From Avoscillospira sp045580485 (GTDB taxonomy: Bacteria; Bacillota; Clostridia; Oscillospirales; Oscillospiraceae), in the NCBI GenBank assembly GCA_045580485.1, contig JAZNNW010000067.1:1-64000 (forward strand): a DNA stretch of 64,000 nucleotides, read 5' to 3'. The notes beneath the pieces were generated by a model that saw only the letters and a program-made list of their open reading frames with translations, searched no databases and had not been told where the DNA came from. Numbering within the stretch: position 1 is the first letter of the stretch; every line of letters begins with the position of its first letter. A program made the translations under genes and the position numbers. Positions 1 through 7,104 of the stretch are shown here, one piece after another.

Positions 1-263
1 ATGCCACGCTCGACCATACGAGCCAAGTCTTCGAGGGACAGCACTACTTGGGCAAACACATCGGAGCCATACCGAATATTGACGCCGTGGGCTTTGGCGT
101 TTTCAACGCTGTGGGAGAAGCGATATGTCTGACCTTTATACACGAATGAAACCCAGCACTCAAATCGGCTCCAATCGTAGTCGTACTGCTCCACTCCAAA
201 GCGGGCCATAACCTTTTCCAGTTTTGCTTCATAGGCGGCAGGTTCTGCATACTGTTTCGTCAT
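1..263 (-). CDS. Hypothetical phage protein, C-terminus cut by window edge
   Basis: ATG at 263 begins an open frame that runs off the window with no stop, giving at least 87 residues. The visible part contains YDWSRFECW, YRFSHSVENAK and an ending LEDLARMVERG. This pattern is familiar from short proteins of clostridial phages that have no assigned function. No catalytic motif, signal peptide or membrane segment is visible. A GGGGTGAGGG ribosome site precedes the start. It follows the next upstream gene by 16 bases in the same accessory operon. Function unknown. Confidence 0.75.
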   Translation of the reverse strand, partial: MTKQYAEPAAYEAKLEKVMARFGVEQYDYDWSRFECWVSFVYKGQTYRFSHSVENAKAHGVNIRYGSDVFAQVVLSLEDLARMVERG

Positions 264-279
264 CCCTCACCCCTCCATC

Positions 280-477
280 TTACATTCCTGTATTTTGGTG
301 ACTTTCTATGGTTGTACCGAACCATCTGACCATTCTCAACGGAATATGTCTGTTGTTGCCATCTTCAAGACGCATCCAAAGCAAATCCGAACCAAATCTA
401 ATTTCAGTTGCTCTAAAGTCTTCTTTGTAACCGTCAAACCATCTAACAGTTACGGTATTTATCTTTTTGCTTTCCAT
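280..477 (-). CDS. Small hypothetical phage protein (65 aa)
   Basis: The protein reads MESKKINTVTVRWFDGY and then a compact beta-rich body with LLWMRLEDGNNRHIPL. It looks like a small single-domain phage protein of unknown function. Two adjacent ATG codons follow GGAGGAATA. The second, at 477, is chosen because it lies 7 bases from GGAGG, while the first overlaps the stop of the preceding gene. Translation is probably coupled to that gene. No cysteines or membrane segment. Confidence 0.7.
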   Translation of the reverse strand: MESKKINTVTVRWFDGYKEDFRATEIRFGSDLLWMRLEDGNNRHIPLRMVRWFGTTIESHQNTGM

Positions 478-479
478 CA

Positions 480-746
480 TTATTCCTCCATCTTCGCCCC
501 GCAGTTGGGGCAGTAGTCGCTTGTCTTGCTCTCCCAGATGTGGCAATTAGAACACTCAAAGTTCGAGACTAAAAGTCCGTTTTCTTCTTCCGCCCATTCA
601 TGCTCAATCCACCGCCCCTTGGGTCTGAGGCTTTCGGGGTCGATGGTGGGGGTATGCGAGAGCACCCACTGAACTGTTCCAGCTCCATCAAGAGATAATT
701 CCACATCAGCGATGTGTTGGGCAAAGTTCGCATCAATCAGCCGCAT
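480..746 (-). CDS. Zinc-ribbon phage protein (88 aa)
   Basis: It starts MRLIDANFAQ, a signature N-terminus of a widespread phage and prophage family. It continues through TIDPESLRPKGRW to a C-terminal zinc ribbon with CSNC and CPNC pairs spaced like a rubredoxin-type knuckle. The fold probably binds one zinc; the role is unknown, and a nucleic-acid or protein adaptor is a guess. The start at 746 was preferred to upstream codons in the frame because the family begins at MRLIDA. It overlaps the previous gene's 3' end by 14 bases. Confidence 0.8.
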   Translation of the reverse strand: MRLIDANFAQHIADVELSLDGAGTVQWVLSHTPTIDPESLRPKGRWIEHEWAEEENGLLVSNFECSNCHIWESKTSDYCPNCGAKMEE

Positions 747-1041
747 TTTCTTTCCCCCTAAAGCACACGATCCGCACCACATCATAAACCTGAACCTCCT
801 TATGTTTGAATGGAAACCGCCTACAATGCGGACAGCGGATGACATCCATCATTTCTTCTTCAGACAGGCTGTAGCCTGTCCAGTTCTGGTCGGTTTCTAA
901 AATGGCAACATCGCATCCATCTTCACCTTCTGGGCAATCAACAGTCTCAACAAATACAAATTGCTCACTGTCAGATCCATCTCGGTTGAACTTACTGATG
1001 ATGAGCTTCTGTGTTTCTTTCCCACACTTTTCGCACCGCAT
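733..1041 (-). CDS. Double zinc-ribbon hypothetical protein (102 aa)
   Basis: MRCEKCGKETQ at the N-terminus and IRCPHCRRFPF near residue 75 are two CXXC knuckles that could together bind zinc. Between them lies a hydrophilic stretch with DCPEGEDGCD. The start at 1041 follows AGGAGAAAA and removes an implausible arginine-rich extension present further upstream in the frame. It is one of a run of cysteine-rich small proteins in this operon. No specific family is recognised. Confidence 0.75.
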   Translation of the reverse strand: MRCEKCGKETQKLIISKFNRDGSDSEQFVFVETVDCPEGEDGCDVAILETDQNWTGYSLSEEEMMDVIRCPHCRRFPFKHKEVQVYDVVRIVCFRGKENAAD

Positions 1042-1051
1042 TTTTCTCCTC

Positions 1052-1267
1052 CTAAAACTCATAGTGGTCAAACAACCATCGAAGCGACTTGACCAGATCA
1101 TCTTTGGTAATGCTGTTGTGCGTTTCCATTTCGGCAATCATTTCTATTGCCAATACTTTTGATTTCAGGGCAATGCTGTCGTCGTCAAGACGATACTTCA
1201 CGATCTCCCACGCATCCCGGATGGATATGTTGTATGTCGGAAACCTTATGACCTTACCGTCAGCCAT
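1052..1267 (-). CDS. Small hypothetical helical protein (71 aa)
   Basis: The protein starts MADGKVIRFPTYN and is then mostly helical, with DAWEIVKYRLDDDS and KSLRWLFDHYEF. A GGGAGGATTGACA ribosome site sets the start at 1267, 2 bases after the stop of the preceding gene. No motif indicates an activity. The close spacing shows it is co-translated with the flanking zinc-ribbon genes. Confidence 0.7.
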   Translation of the reverse strand: MADGKVIRFPTYNISIRDAWEIVKYRLDDDSIALKSKVLAIEMIAEMETHNSITKDDLVKSLRWLFDHYEF

Positions 1268-1269
1268 TG

Positions 1270-1434
1270 TCAATCCTCCCTTACCCACTTCATAAGGGCT
1301 TCCTTGCACTTCGGACACAAATCAATTTCGCTACAGCCCTTATTGGGATAATAAACTGTCACCTGAACTATTGGTACATCGCAAACTTCCTTATACAAAA
1401 ATCCGCATCTGTCACATTCTTTCGCCTTCGCCAT
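1270..1434 (-). CDS. Mini zinc-ribbon protein (54 aa)
   Basis: Starting at MAKAKECDRCGF, this 54-residue protein has two CXXC pairs (CDRC near residue 7 and CPKC near residue 42), the minimum for one structural zinc. An AGAAAGGAGAAGCG ribosome site precedes the ATG at 1434. The preceding gene's 3' end overlaps its start in another frame. It is probably a zinc-stabilised adaptor of unknown role. Confidence 0.7.
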   Translation of the reverse strand: MAKAKECDRCGFLYKEVCDVPIVQVTVYYPNKGCSEIDLCPKCKEALMKWVRED

Positions 1435-1777
1435 CGCTTCTCCTTTCTCCATAAGAGCAGAAATGCTCCCTTTCCGGGTATATTTCACCTGCTTGATTTG
1501 TAGCGATATTGCCGCACTTGCAAAATCCCAAGAAATCATCTGGGTCAATCTCAAAGTATCGACAATCCTTACACCGCACTACAGGCAAAAACTCCACAAG
1601 TGTACCGTCTTGCCTTTGCCACGCACACCTGACTGCTCGACCATTGTTTTCTTCCGCTATTACGACTGCGTTCGCTGTTGGCACTTGCATCAGCACCCGG
1701 CGAATGACAGATGGCGTCAGCATTTCCTGTTTCAGCATGGCCTTGATGGCTTCGCTTCGATAGATCAGTTCATCCAT
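1412..1777 (-). CDS. Cysteine-rich phage protein (121 aa)
   Basis: MDELIYRSEAIKAMLK opens a helical N-terminal half. The C-terminal half carries CKDCRYF and FCKCGN plus later cysteines. This resembles the phage-borne proteins that start with a short RSEAI helix and end in a C-(X)2-C-R-Y zinc knuckle. The function is unknown. The start follows AAGGAGCTCGCTG, and its ATG overlaps the preceding stop (TGATG), indicating translational coupling. Confidence 0.75.
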   Translation of the reverse strand: MDELIYRSEAIKAMLKQEMLTPSVIRRVLMQVPTANAVVIAEENNGRAVRCAWQRQDGTLVEFLPVVRCKDCRYFEIDPDDFLGFCKCGNIATNQAGEIYPEREHFCSYGERRSDGEGERM

Positions 1778-2028
1778 CAGCGAGCTCCTTTCTTGGCTCT
1801 ATGTACCGGAACACCGTACATTTCTCTGAGCTTCTCGGTTAGCTCGTCCCACTTCTTCACGACATCATCAGTGACTTCCACGATTTGGTACTTCTTGCTA
1901 CCCTCTCTCACTCTGTCGTTGAATGTTGAGCGACCTATTCCGAGTTGCTCGGCGCACTCGGCCGTCGTTCCTTTTGCTATCAACTCTCCGGTCTTCGGAT
2001 CATAGACATCGTAGATCTTGATGGACAT
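1777..2028 (-). CDS. Small protein with HTH/NUMOD-like segment (83 aa)
   Basis: The protein reads MSIKIYDVYDPKTGE, then a segment ECAEQLGIGRSTFNDRVREG that looks like a helix-turn-helix of the NUMOD1 type, which recognises DNA in homing endonucleases and phage regulators. A charged C-terminus follows. It may bind DNA, but nothing shows its target. It is the first gene after the hairpin-rich gap at 2029-2159, so it could have its own translation signals. GAGGAGG lies 13 bases upstream, which is long. Confidence 0.65.
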   Translation of the reverse strand: MSIKIYDVYDPKTGELIAKGTTAECAEQLGIGRSTFNDRVREGSKKYQIVEVTDDVVKKWDELTEKLREMYGVPVHRAKKGAR

Positions 2029-2159
2029 TTCGGTGCCATCCTCCTCTCGTACTGTTCATTGCGTGTCGCTTTCAGCAGAAACTGCTGAAAATTAGCTTCT
2101 AAAACCGCTGGAGCATAGCGGATTGAATGGTAGGTTGTTTCAATCCGCAGGAATGGCTC
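2029..2159 (-). other. Non-coding gap with two perfect hairpins
   Basis: No reading frame with a ribosome site was found. On the minus strand two perfect inverted repeats lie in tandem: a 10-bp stem (2118-2127 with 2139-2148, 11-base loop) and an 8-bp stem with a three-base loop (2071-2089). Neither is followed by a T tract, so neither is a classic terminator. Between them, 2099-2115 carries a 17-base segment nearly identical to 50420-50436. Confidence 0.6.
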
Positions 2160-2354
2160 CTAAGGCTTCGTTTTCTTTGCTGTTTTCCCTTTTTTGATCT
2201 GATTGCTGAGCCGAGCGCAATTCTGACTGTAATCAGCCACGCTTATCAGGGTTCCTACCGGGAATTTCTTAGTGTGGATACTGTGAATCTCACAATCCTT
2301 GTGCGGACACTCTTTGTGTGCACAGTATGTAACATCGAAAGGACAGGTCATCAT
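2160..2354 (-). CDS. Small cysteine/histidine-rich protein (64 aa)
   Basis: MMTCPFDVTYCAHKECPHKDC gives a dense run of Cys and His in the first 21 residues, typical of a small zinc-binding module. The C-terminus is lysine-rich (KKGKTAKKTKP) and may contact nucleic acid. The start follows GAAGAGGTAGAAGAGTA and overlaps the stop of the preceding gene. No family is recognised. Confidence 0.7.
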   Translation of the reverse strand: MMTCPFDVTYCAHKECPHKDCEIHSIHTKKFPVGTLISVADYSQNCARLSNQIKKGKTAKKTKP

Positions 2355-2593
2355 TACTCTTCTACCTCTTCTCTATGGTCGAACCTAATCTTTTCCGGTC
2401 TCACCCTGATAATGCGACCATCTTTAGCCTCAACGATGGCAAATGTCTCTGCGACTACGCCGCCATTGTGCCCTCCAACGAGGTTGGATGGCGGAACGAT
2501 CTCTGATACTTGCGACCAGCAATGAAACAGATGCTTTACTTCTTTACCCTCCACTCCCTGAACGAAGCAGGGGCGCAGCTCACTATTTTTCAT
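2354..2593 (-). CDS. Small hypothetical phage protein (79 aa)
   Basis: The frame MKNSELRPCFVQGVEGKE with a beta-rich body ending FDHREEVEE matches a type of small phage protein with a Tudor- or SH3-like look, but this is only pattern recognition. AAGGAAATGCGGG sets the start at 2593, inside the 3' end of the preceding small gene (11-base overlap). The C-terminus is strongly acidic. Function unknown. Confidence 0.7.
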   Translation of the reverse strand: MKNSELRPCFVQGVEGKEVKHLFHCWSQVSEIVPPSNLVGGHNGGVVAETFAIVEAKDGRIIRVRPEKIRFDHREEVEE

Positions 2594-2753
2594 CCCGCAT
2601 TTCCTTCCTATGTCGGTATTCGTAATGCGGACAGGTGTCATCCATCTTGTGTCCCTCTCTGCAATTTACAGAGACAGTTTCTACAAACTCTCGGAACTCA
2701 GTGCATCTGTCCGCCGTTGTTTCTCCGTGTATGCAGGTCCAGCAATAAATCAT
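2583..2753 (-). CDS. Cysteine-rich mini-protein (56 aa)
   Basis: ATG at 2753 overlaps the stop of the HAD gene (ATGA) and opens a 56-residue frame, MIYCWTCIHGETTADRC, with later Cys at positions 31 and 41 and a charged end, RHRKEMRDEK. Five cysteines in 56 residues suggest zinc binding. Tight coupling on both sides and a sensible composition support it as a real gene. No function can be assigned. Confidence 0.65.
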   Translation of the reverse strand: MIYCWTCIHGETTADRCTEFREFVETVSVNCREGHKMDDTCPHYEYRHRKEMRDEK

Positions 2754-3112
2754 TTTTTATCCTCAGTCCATGATTTGAAGTTGACTATCTGCTCAACCAG
2801 CGATGAGGTGTCTCCTATGAAGCAAATCGCCCGATCATCTACATAGCAGATCGCAGGCGGTTTTTCCGCCATCACATCGTCAACTTCAATGCCGTTTTCC
2901 TTCAGATACTTCATCACTGTCCCCAACCCCGCTGCGGAAACGCAGCGGGTGGAGACGACCACAACTTTGTAACCGATCCCACGGAGTTGCTCGATAGCTT
3001 CTTTGATGCCGGGAACTACGGGATCAGTGGTATTTTCTACACCCTGCCATCCACTCGAATAACTATGGATAACGCCATCAAAATCCATACAGACAGTTGG
3101 TGTGTATGCCAT
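2750..3112 (-). CDS. HAD-superfamily phosphatase-like protein (120 aa)
   Basis: All core HAD motifs are present: motif I DFDGVIHS (nucleophile Asp10, acid-base Asp12), motif II VVVSTR (Ser54/Thr55), motif III Lys84, and motif IV YVDDRA (Asp92/Asp93). At 120 residues with no large cap it belongs with the short phage hydrolases often annotated as nucleotidase-like. It probably removes phosphate from a small molecule or nucleic-acid end; the substrate is unknown. AGGAGGAAACGAAG precedes the start. It sits between a large unknown gene and a mini-protein in the accessory operon with thyX. Confidence 0.85.
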   Translation of the reverse strand: MAYTPTVCMDFDGVIHSYSSGWQGVENTTDPVVPGIKEAIEQLRGIGYKVVVVSTRCVSAAGLGTVMKYLKENGIEVDDVMAEKPPAICYVDDRAICFIGDTSSLVEQIVNFKSWTEDKK

Positions 3113-3127
3113 CTTCGTTTCCTCCTA

Positions 3128-4744
3128 TCAGTCCCAACGGTCGAGCGTGTAGGTGGTGACACCAAGATCAGTCGTGACCCGGAAGGTGTAATCCCACCAC
3201 TTAGAGCTTGCCTGACAGCGGATACCACAGGCGGATGCCTCATCGTAGCCCTCGATCACAGCGGTTCTGGAGTATGCCTCGATGGTGGAACGAACCTCAT
3301 GCAGTTCGGACTTCAGCACCTCGGGAAACAGTGCGGCACCGGAACTACGGTAGCGGTGATCCTTGCAGTCCTTCAGAATGAAGAACACCGAGCTTCCGTT
3401 GTGCTCGAAACCGGGTTTCCACAGATTCGGTTGGAGTACAATGCCGGTAACTTCTGCCCAGCCCATACTCAATCCCCAATTACCAGGAGCAGAGCCGCCG
3501 TGGTAGACATACCAGTTGAAAGGGTTTCGTTCATCCTCAGCATCCCAACGGATGATGGGAGGTGCATCGGGATCTGCAGCAGTTACGATAGCACTGAAGT
3601 TGTCAGCCTTGCCGGTGACATTGAACTCGATCTTCAGGGCATCGGGCAGGACGGTTCTCTGGAACTTCTCCCAGGTCATAGTCACGGTGGGGGCGGTCAC
3701 ATCGTTAGCCCTGCGCTTTGCGGTGCTCTGCTTGGTTGCAACACCTGCGAATACACCGCCGGTTGTCGCCGCAGCCTTCTTCTCAGGTCTGGGAGTCCAG
3801 AGCGTCTGGAGCTCATCCAGCCTGGCGAAGCGGCGCTTCAGAGAGTTCTCGATGCCGAGCTTTGCCACGAGCTTTTCAGCCTGGGCTACATTGCCGGCGG
3901 AGGGTGCCGCCTGGGGGCGCTGATACTTCATGGGGTTCATCTTCTCAGAGAACTTGCGACTGACGGTTGCAAAGTCGTAACCGGTCTCGATGTCATCCAG
4001 AAGGGTGCCGATCATACTGCTGGATACATGGCAGAAACCGACAGGTGCGGTCGCCGCCTTCTTCCAAACGATGTTGGAGCGCAGACGGCTGCGCTTACCC
4101 TCGGTATCATTCAGGACTCCTAAGAACCATTCGGCCACGCCGAGCACCTTCTCGCTTCGGTACAGACTCTCGGAGCGGAGCAGCTTCAGGGCGGTTTCGA
4201 CGGTCTCCTTCCGGTACTTTCCGATGGCATTGGTCAGCATCTTGAAGTCCTCAGTCTTTTCTGCGGCCTGCTGATAGGCGTTCTTCACCCGGCCGGTGTA
4301 GATCATCTTCTTGGGGACATCCACAGCCATGTGGGTCCAGGAGCCAGTCTTGGGAGTGCCAAGACGGCGTTCATCGGTAATGAAAACACCGGTTACTTTG
4401 GCGTTTTCTACCTCGACCAGAACATTCGCAACAGCCTTTGCAAAGAACGCAGGTGCGTAGTCCCACATCACGGGGTAGGTCTCGCCCTGATCTCCGATGC
4501 GAACAAGGCCGCCGAAACGGTCAACGAAGTTGCGGCAGGTGCGGCAGTTGTAGTGCTGTCTGGCCTCAACGGGCAGAGCGGCCAGGATCGTGTCGTACAG
4601 GCCGGCGGCGTTGGTGGTGAACAAGGGCTCACTACCATCCTTGGCGTGCTCCTCGAAGGAGCGTCGGATGCCGGCAAGCAGGGCTTCGTAGCCATCGTCC
4701 TGCCGGTTCAGATCCATTTCGTTTGCAGTGCTTACATCTTTCAT
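3128..4744 (-). CDS. Large phage protein of unknown function (538 aa)
   Basis: The start MKDVSTANEMDLN at 4744 follows AAAAAGGAGGTACACC, and its ATG overlaps the HNH stop (ATGA). Residues 1-150 contain YNCRTCRNF and a globular region. A middle region is Lys/Arg and Ala-rich (PRPEKKAAATT). The C-terminal 170 residues form a mixed beta domain with NWYVYHGGSAPGNW and end TYTLDRWD. It resembles large conserved proteins in the same neighbourhood of other clostridial phages, but I cannot name a domain or catalytic motif. It is the biggest unassigned gene outside the structural block. Confidence 0.75.
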   Translation of the reverse strand: MKDVSTANEMDLNRQDDGYEALLAGIRRSFEEHAKDGSEPLFTTNAAGLYDTILAALPVEARQHYNCRTCRNFVDRFGGLVRIGDQGETYPVMWDYAPAFFAKAVANVLVEVENAKVTGVFITDERRLGTPKTGSWTHMAVDVPKKMIYTGRVKNAYQQAAEKTEDFKMLTNAIGKYRKETVETALKLLRSESLYRSEKVLGVAEWFLGVLNDTEGKRSRLRSNIVWKKAATAPVGFCHVSSSMIGTLLDDIETGYDFATVSRKFSEKMNPMKYQRPQAAPSAGNVAQAEKLVAKLGIENSLKRRFARLDELQTLWTPRPEKKAAATTGGVFAGVATKQSTAKRRANDVTAPTVTMTWEKFQRTVLPDALKIEFNVTGKADNFSAIVTAADPDAPPIIRWDAEDERNPFNWYVYHGGSAPGNWGLSMGWAEVTGIVLQPNLWKPGFEHNGSSVFFILKDCKDHRYRSSGAALFPEVLKSELHEVRSTIEAYSRTAVIEGYDEASACGIRCQASSKWWDYTFRVTTDLGVTTYTLDRWD

Positions 4745-5430
4745 GGTGTACCTCCTTTTTCTGTCTGGCATCCCCTCATCGGCTTTGTAAGAGCTTCTTC
4801 CGGGGACCAGCCTCGTCTTAATCTCATTTTCAGGGCATCGTATGGCATGCCGGTTTCTTCGGACCACTGAGACAGCGTAAGCGTTCGTCCGAAGGCGGTA
4901 ACGACTTTGTTCCTTCTCGTGTTGTTGGCCTGTTCTTTTCCGGTCGCCCACCGACAATTCTCTGGTGTGTAGTCTCCGTTGTTGTTCCTTCTTTCTATGG
5001 TCAACTCCGTGGAATATCCAGCTTCAAGCGCCCATCTCTTGAACGCCTCGTAGTCATCCTTCCACTTCTCATCCATTCGGATTCCACGAGCTCCATACCA
5101 TTTGTAGTGATAATCGGTTTCACAGTAGCAACGGGCTCTTATTCCGCTCCAGATGTTGTGAAGTCTTTTGTGGCTGTCTCCGTGAACAGTTGCCGCTTTT
5201 CTTCTGTTGTCCGCTTTTTTGCAGCCGCAACTCTTTCTTTTCTGGGTTTCGATCTCTTGCTTGTTGAGGAAGCGTACATTTCCGCACGAGCATCGGCATT
5301 GCCACAATCGAACCTTCTTGCCGTTGGGCCTGATTTTAGGAGCAGCTTCTGCCTCTACGACAAAGTCTCCAAATTCATATCCGATCAGGTCAGCCCTGGT
5401 TCTCCCAGAACTTTCTGTTGTACGCTCCAT
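4741..5430 (-). CDS. HNH/AP2-type homing endonuclease-like protein (229 aa)
   Basis: An N-terminal zinc-binding segment (CRCSCG, then SCGCK) is followed by the free-standing HNH arrangement RLHNIWSGIRARCY, YKWYGARGIRMDEKW and LTIERRNNNGDY-TPENCRWAT. The C-terminus carries a short DNA-recognition repeat, FGRTLTLSQW. Proteins of this layout are phage HNH endonucleases that spread between genomes. Its first 41 bases overlap the end of thyX, and its stop overlaps the next start, so it fits tightly between two genes. A later start near the motif LIGYEFGDF is possible. Catalytic activity is not proven. Confidence 0.85.
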   Translation of the reverse strand: MERTTESSGRTRADLIGYEFGDFVVEAEAAPKIRPNGKKVRLWQCRCSCGNVRFLNKQEIETQKRKSCGCKKADNRRKAATVHGDSHKRLHNIWSGIRARCYCETDYHYKWYGARGIRMDEKWKDDYEAFKRWALEAGYSTELTIERRNNNGDYTPENCRWATGKEQANNTRRNKVVTAFGRTLTLSQWSEETGMPYDALKMRLRRGWSPEEALTKPMRGCQTEKGGTP

Positions 5431-5995
5431 ACCGGTCCTCCCAATTAACGATTTCTTCTTTGCTCAGGTTGCGAACAAAGTTCTGCCAGTAACCACAGGT
5501 CTGCATCTCGGGGCAAAGACCTCTGTACACACAGTTCGGCACCAGGACATCGGAGATCTCAGGCTCAACACCATGGATTTCTCGCTTCAGATCTTCGGCG
5601 TACTTGCGTGTCTCCGGTGACGCCTGATAGCAAAGACGCTTTCTCATGGTGTCGATCAGAGCCTGAGTGTTCGCCTCTCCAGTAAAGGTCTGAGGCTCAT
5701 CCTGTGGGAGTTTATCACGGGGAACACCGGTGCGGTCGGTGCGCTGAGTTCGGACGAACTTCTCCCACTTATGTCGCACCCAATGCACCGTGATCCAGTG
5801 GGCCATATCTTTCCACCGCCACTTGATGGCGATGTCACGGATGGGGCTGTGCTCAGAAATCAGGATCTTGCGCTTGAAGCTCGTGCTGGGTTCGTGGCCA
5901 AGCTCCTCTTTGCCGACAGTAGCTCGGCAGTCATCAACAACCTCGGCCCAGTCACCTTTTACTTTCAGGATCTCTGTCTGCGGTTTCATATTCAT
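5390..5995 (-). CDS. thyX: Flavin-dependent thymidylate synthase family protein
   Basis: At 201 residues with IPSTSF-like framing, HSPIRDIAIKWRW and the central motif VRHKWEKFVRTQRTDR, this belongs to the ThyX fold, which methylates dUMP to dTMP using FAD and methylene-tetrahydrofolate. The canonical ThyX signature is RHRX7S; here it reads RHK (74-76) and the serine position is Gln. The same variant is familiar from clostridial phages, so it may be a subfamily with changed chemistry rather than a broken copy. Start at 5995 after GAGGAAAACTGAA, overlapping the HD gene stop. Together the two suggest a phage-run pyrimidine nucleotide pathway. Confidence 0.85.
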   Translation of the reverse strand: MNMKPQTEILKVKGDWAEVVDDCRATVGKEELGHEPSTSFKRKILISEHSPIRDIAIKWRWKDMAHWITVHWVRHKWEKFVRTQRTDRTGVPRDKLPQDEPQTFTGEANTQALIDTMRKRLCYQASPETRKYAEDLKREIHGVEPEISDVLVPNCVYRGLCPEMQTCGYWQNFVRNLSKEEIVNWEDRYGAYNRKFWENQG

Positions 5996-5996
5996 T

Positions 5997-6638
5997 TCAG
6001 TTTTCCTCCTCGTCGAAATAGGTTGCCAGCATGTCTGCCAAATGTGTCATCACGGCCAGAGGGAACATTGCAAAGGCATTGCCTGCGTCCTGCTTTTCCC
6101 CTTCTTGCCAAGGTCCCATATGCCAGCGGATCGCCATGGCCTCCTCTCTGCTCAGTTTCATGAATCCAGATGCGATGTAGACGGATTTTTCTCCGTGTCC
6201 ATAGGGGAGCCGATCATCGTGCTTATAGCCCATGACGCTTTCCCACACAAAATCGCCCAGCTCGTCGTGTTTCACCGCACTCCGGTTTGCAGCCTTGACC
6301 TTTTCAGTGTCATATGTTTTCTGGTTCTTGGGTTCCTTCCGGTACAGGTTCACCTTGCAGAGGTCGTGCAGCAATCCGCAGATGGCGATGCTCTCTTCCT
6401 GTTCATCAGTAATGATGACCGGTTCAGTGGAATTTCTGGCGAGCTCGTTTTCATACAGTTCTCTCAACCGCTCATACACATGGATGCTGTGTTCGACAAG
6501 ACCTCCGGGCCTGCAAAGATGATATCGTGTAGAAGCAGGTGCCTCAAAAAAGTCTGAGCCTTCAAGCCATTCAAGGAGCTTATCTGCTCCGGGTCGTTTG
6601 ATCCGCTCTTTGTAAATTTTCTGGAAAACTTCTTTCAT
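5997..6638 (-). CDS. HD-domain phosphohydrolase (213 aa)
   Basis: Metal-binding residues of the HD superfamily are all visible: His50 in GGLVEHS, the His91-Asp92 doublet in GLLHDLCK, His148 in YGHGEK, His173 in RWHMG and Asp202. Such enzymes hydrolyse phosphate esters of nucleotides, often dNTPs or cyclic nucleotides. It lies directly upstream of thyX with 1 base between them, so a role in adjusting the pyrimidine pool is a reasonable inference. GGAGGTTATCAAA precedes the start. Another possible role is cleaving a nucleotide defence signal; the sequence does not decide. Confidence 0.85.
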   Translation of the reverse strand: MKEVFQKIYKERIKRPGADKLLEWLEGSDFFEAPASTRYHLCRPGGLVEHSIHVYERLRELYENELARNSTEPVIITDEQEESIAICGLLHDLCKVNLYRKEPKNQKTYDTEKVKAANRSAVKHDELGDFVWESVMGYKHDDRLPYGHGEKSVYIASGFMKLSREEAMAIRWHMGPWQEGEKQDAGNAFAMFPLAVMTHLADMLATYFDEEEN

Positions 6639-6660
6639 TTTGATAACCTCCGTTCGTTCT

Positions 6661-6822
6661 TTACAGCAAAATCTGGGATGCTAAACCAATGCCTTCCGCT
6701 ACCAGATACGAAGCGGCAGATACAAACAACACCTTCACATAGACTTCACGGTTGTCATCTGCAAAGGCAGCCAGTGCGGCGATGGTACAAATTGCCAACA
6801 TCAGAATTTTGAAGTAACCCAA
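6661..6822 (-). CDS. Small membrane protein (53 aa, TTG start)
   Basis: TTG at 6822 lies 8 bases after GAGAGGAG and begins a frame of 53 residues, MGYFKILMLAICTIAAL, with one clear hydrophobic helix at residues 5-21 and a second weaker hydrophobic stretch near residues 33-53. It fills an otherwise empty gap between two accessory genes. Probably a small inner-membrane protein. Function unknown. Confidence 0.6.
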   Translation of the reverse strand: MGYFKILMLAICTIAALAAFADDNREVYVKVLFVSAASYLVAEGIGLASQILL

Positions 6823-6846
6823 TTTAGCGTCTCCTCTCTTCTCGTT

Positions 6847-7104
6847 TTAGATTCGTCCTTCTATGATTGCCATTTCTGTTTCATAATCCATCTTCTCGAT
6901 GATTTCATCGAGTATCTGGTCAGCTAACAGCTTTTGATCCCAATGTCTCGCAATCGAAGCCATGGGTACAAATTTACTGATGCGAAATTTGTCATTTTGA
7001 AACTTTCGTTCGGCATATATCCGAATACCGTCTCTCTCAAACATAATGCTAAGGTTAATACCTATTCTGGTGGACTTAACCACCAGCGCTGTCAGATCAA
7101 TCAT
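6847..7104 (-). CDS. Small hypothetical protein (85 aa)
   Basis: MIDLTALVVKSTRIG opens a mixed protein with IRIYAERKFQNDKFR and an acidic helical end. The start overlaps the 3' end of the preceding gene by 8 bases, so it is probably translationally coupled. The GGAGG-type signal is inside that gene. No cysteine clusters, membrane helix or known motif are seen. Function unknown. Confidence 0.7.
   Translation of the reverse strand: MIDLTALVVKSTRIGINLSIMFERDGIRIYAERKFQNDKFRISKFVPMASIARHWDQKLLADQILDEIIEKMDYETEMAIIEGRI

Noticed and set aside
2099..2115. GTTTTAG motif resembling the start of some CRISPR repeats
   Set aside because: Occurrences are far apart, with no regular spacing, no spacers and no cas genes.
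2987..4123. Plus-strand open frame of 378 codons
   Set aside because: Shadow of the 538-residue gene and HAD gene; no ribosome site, no domain.
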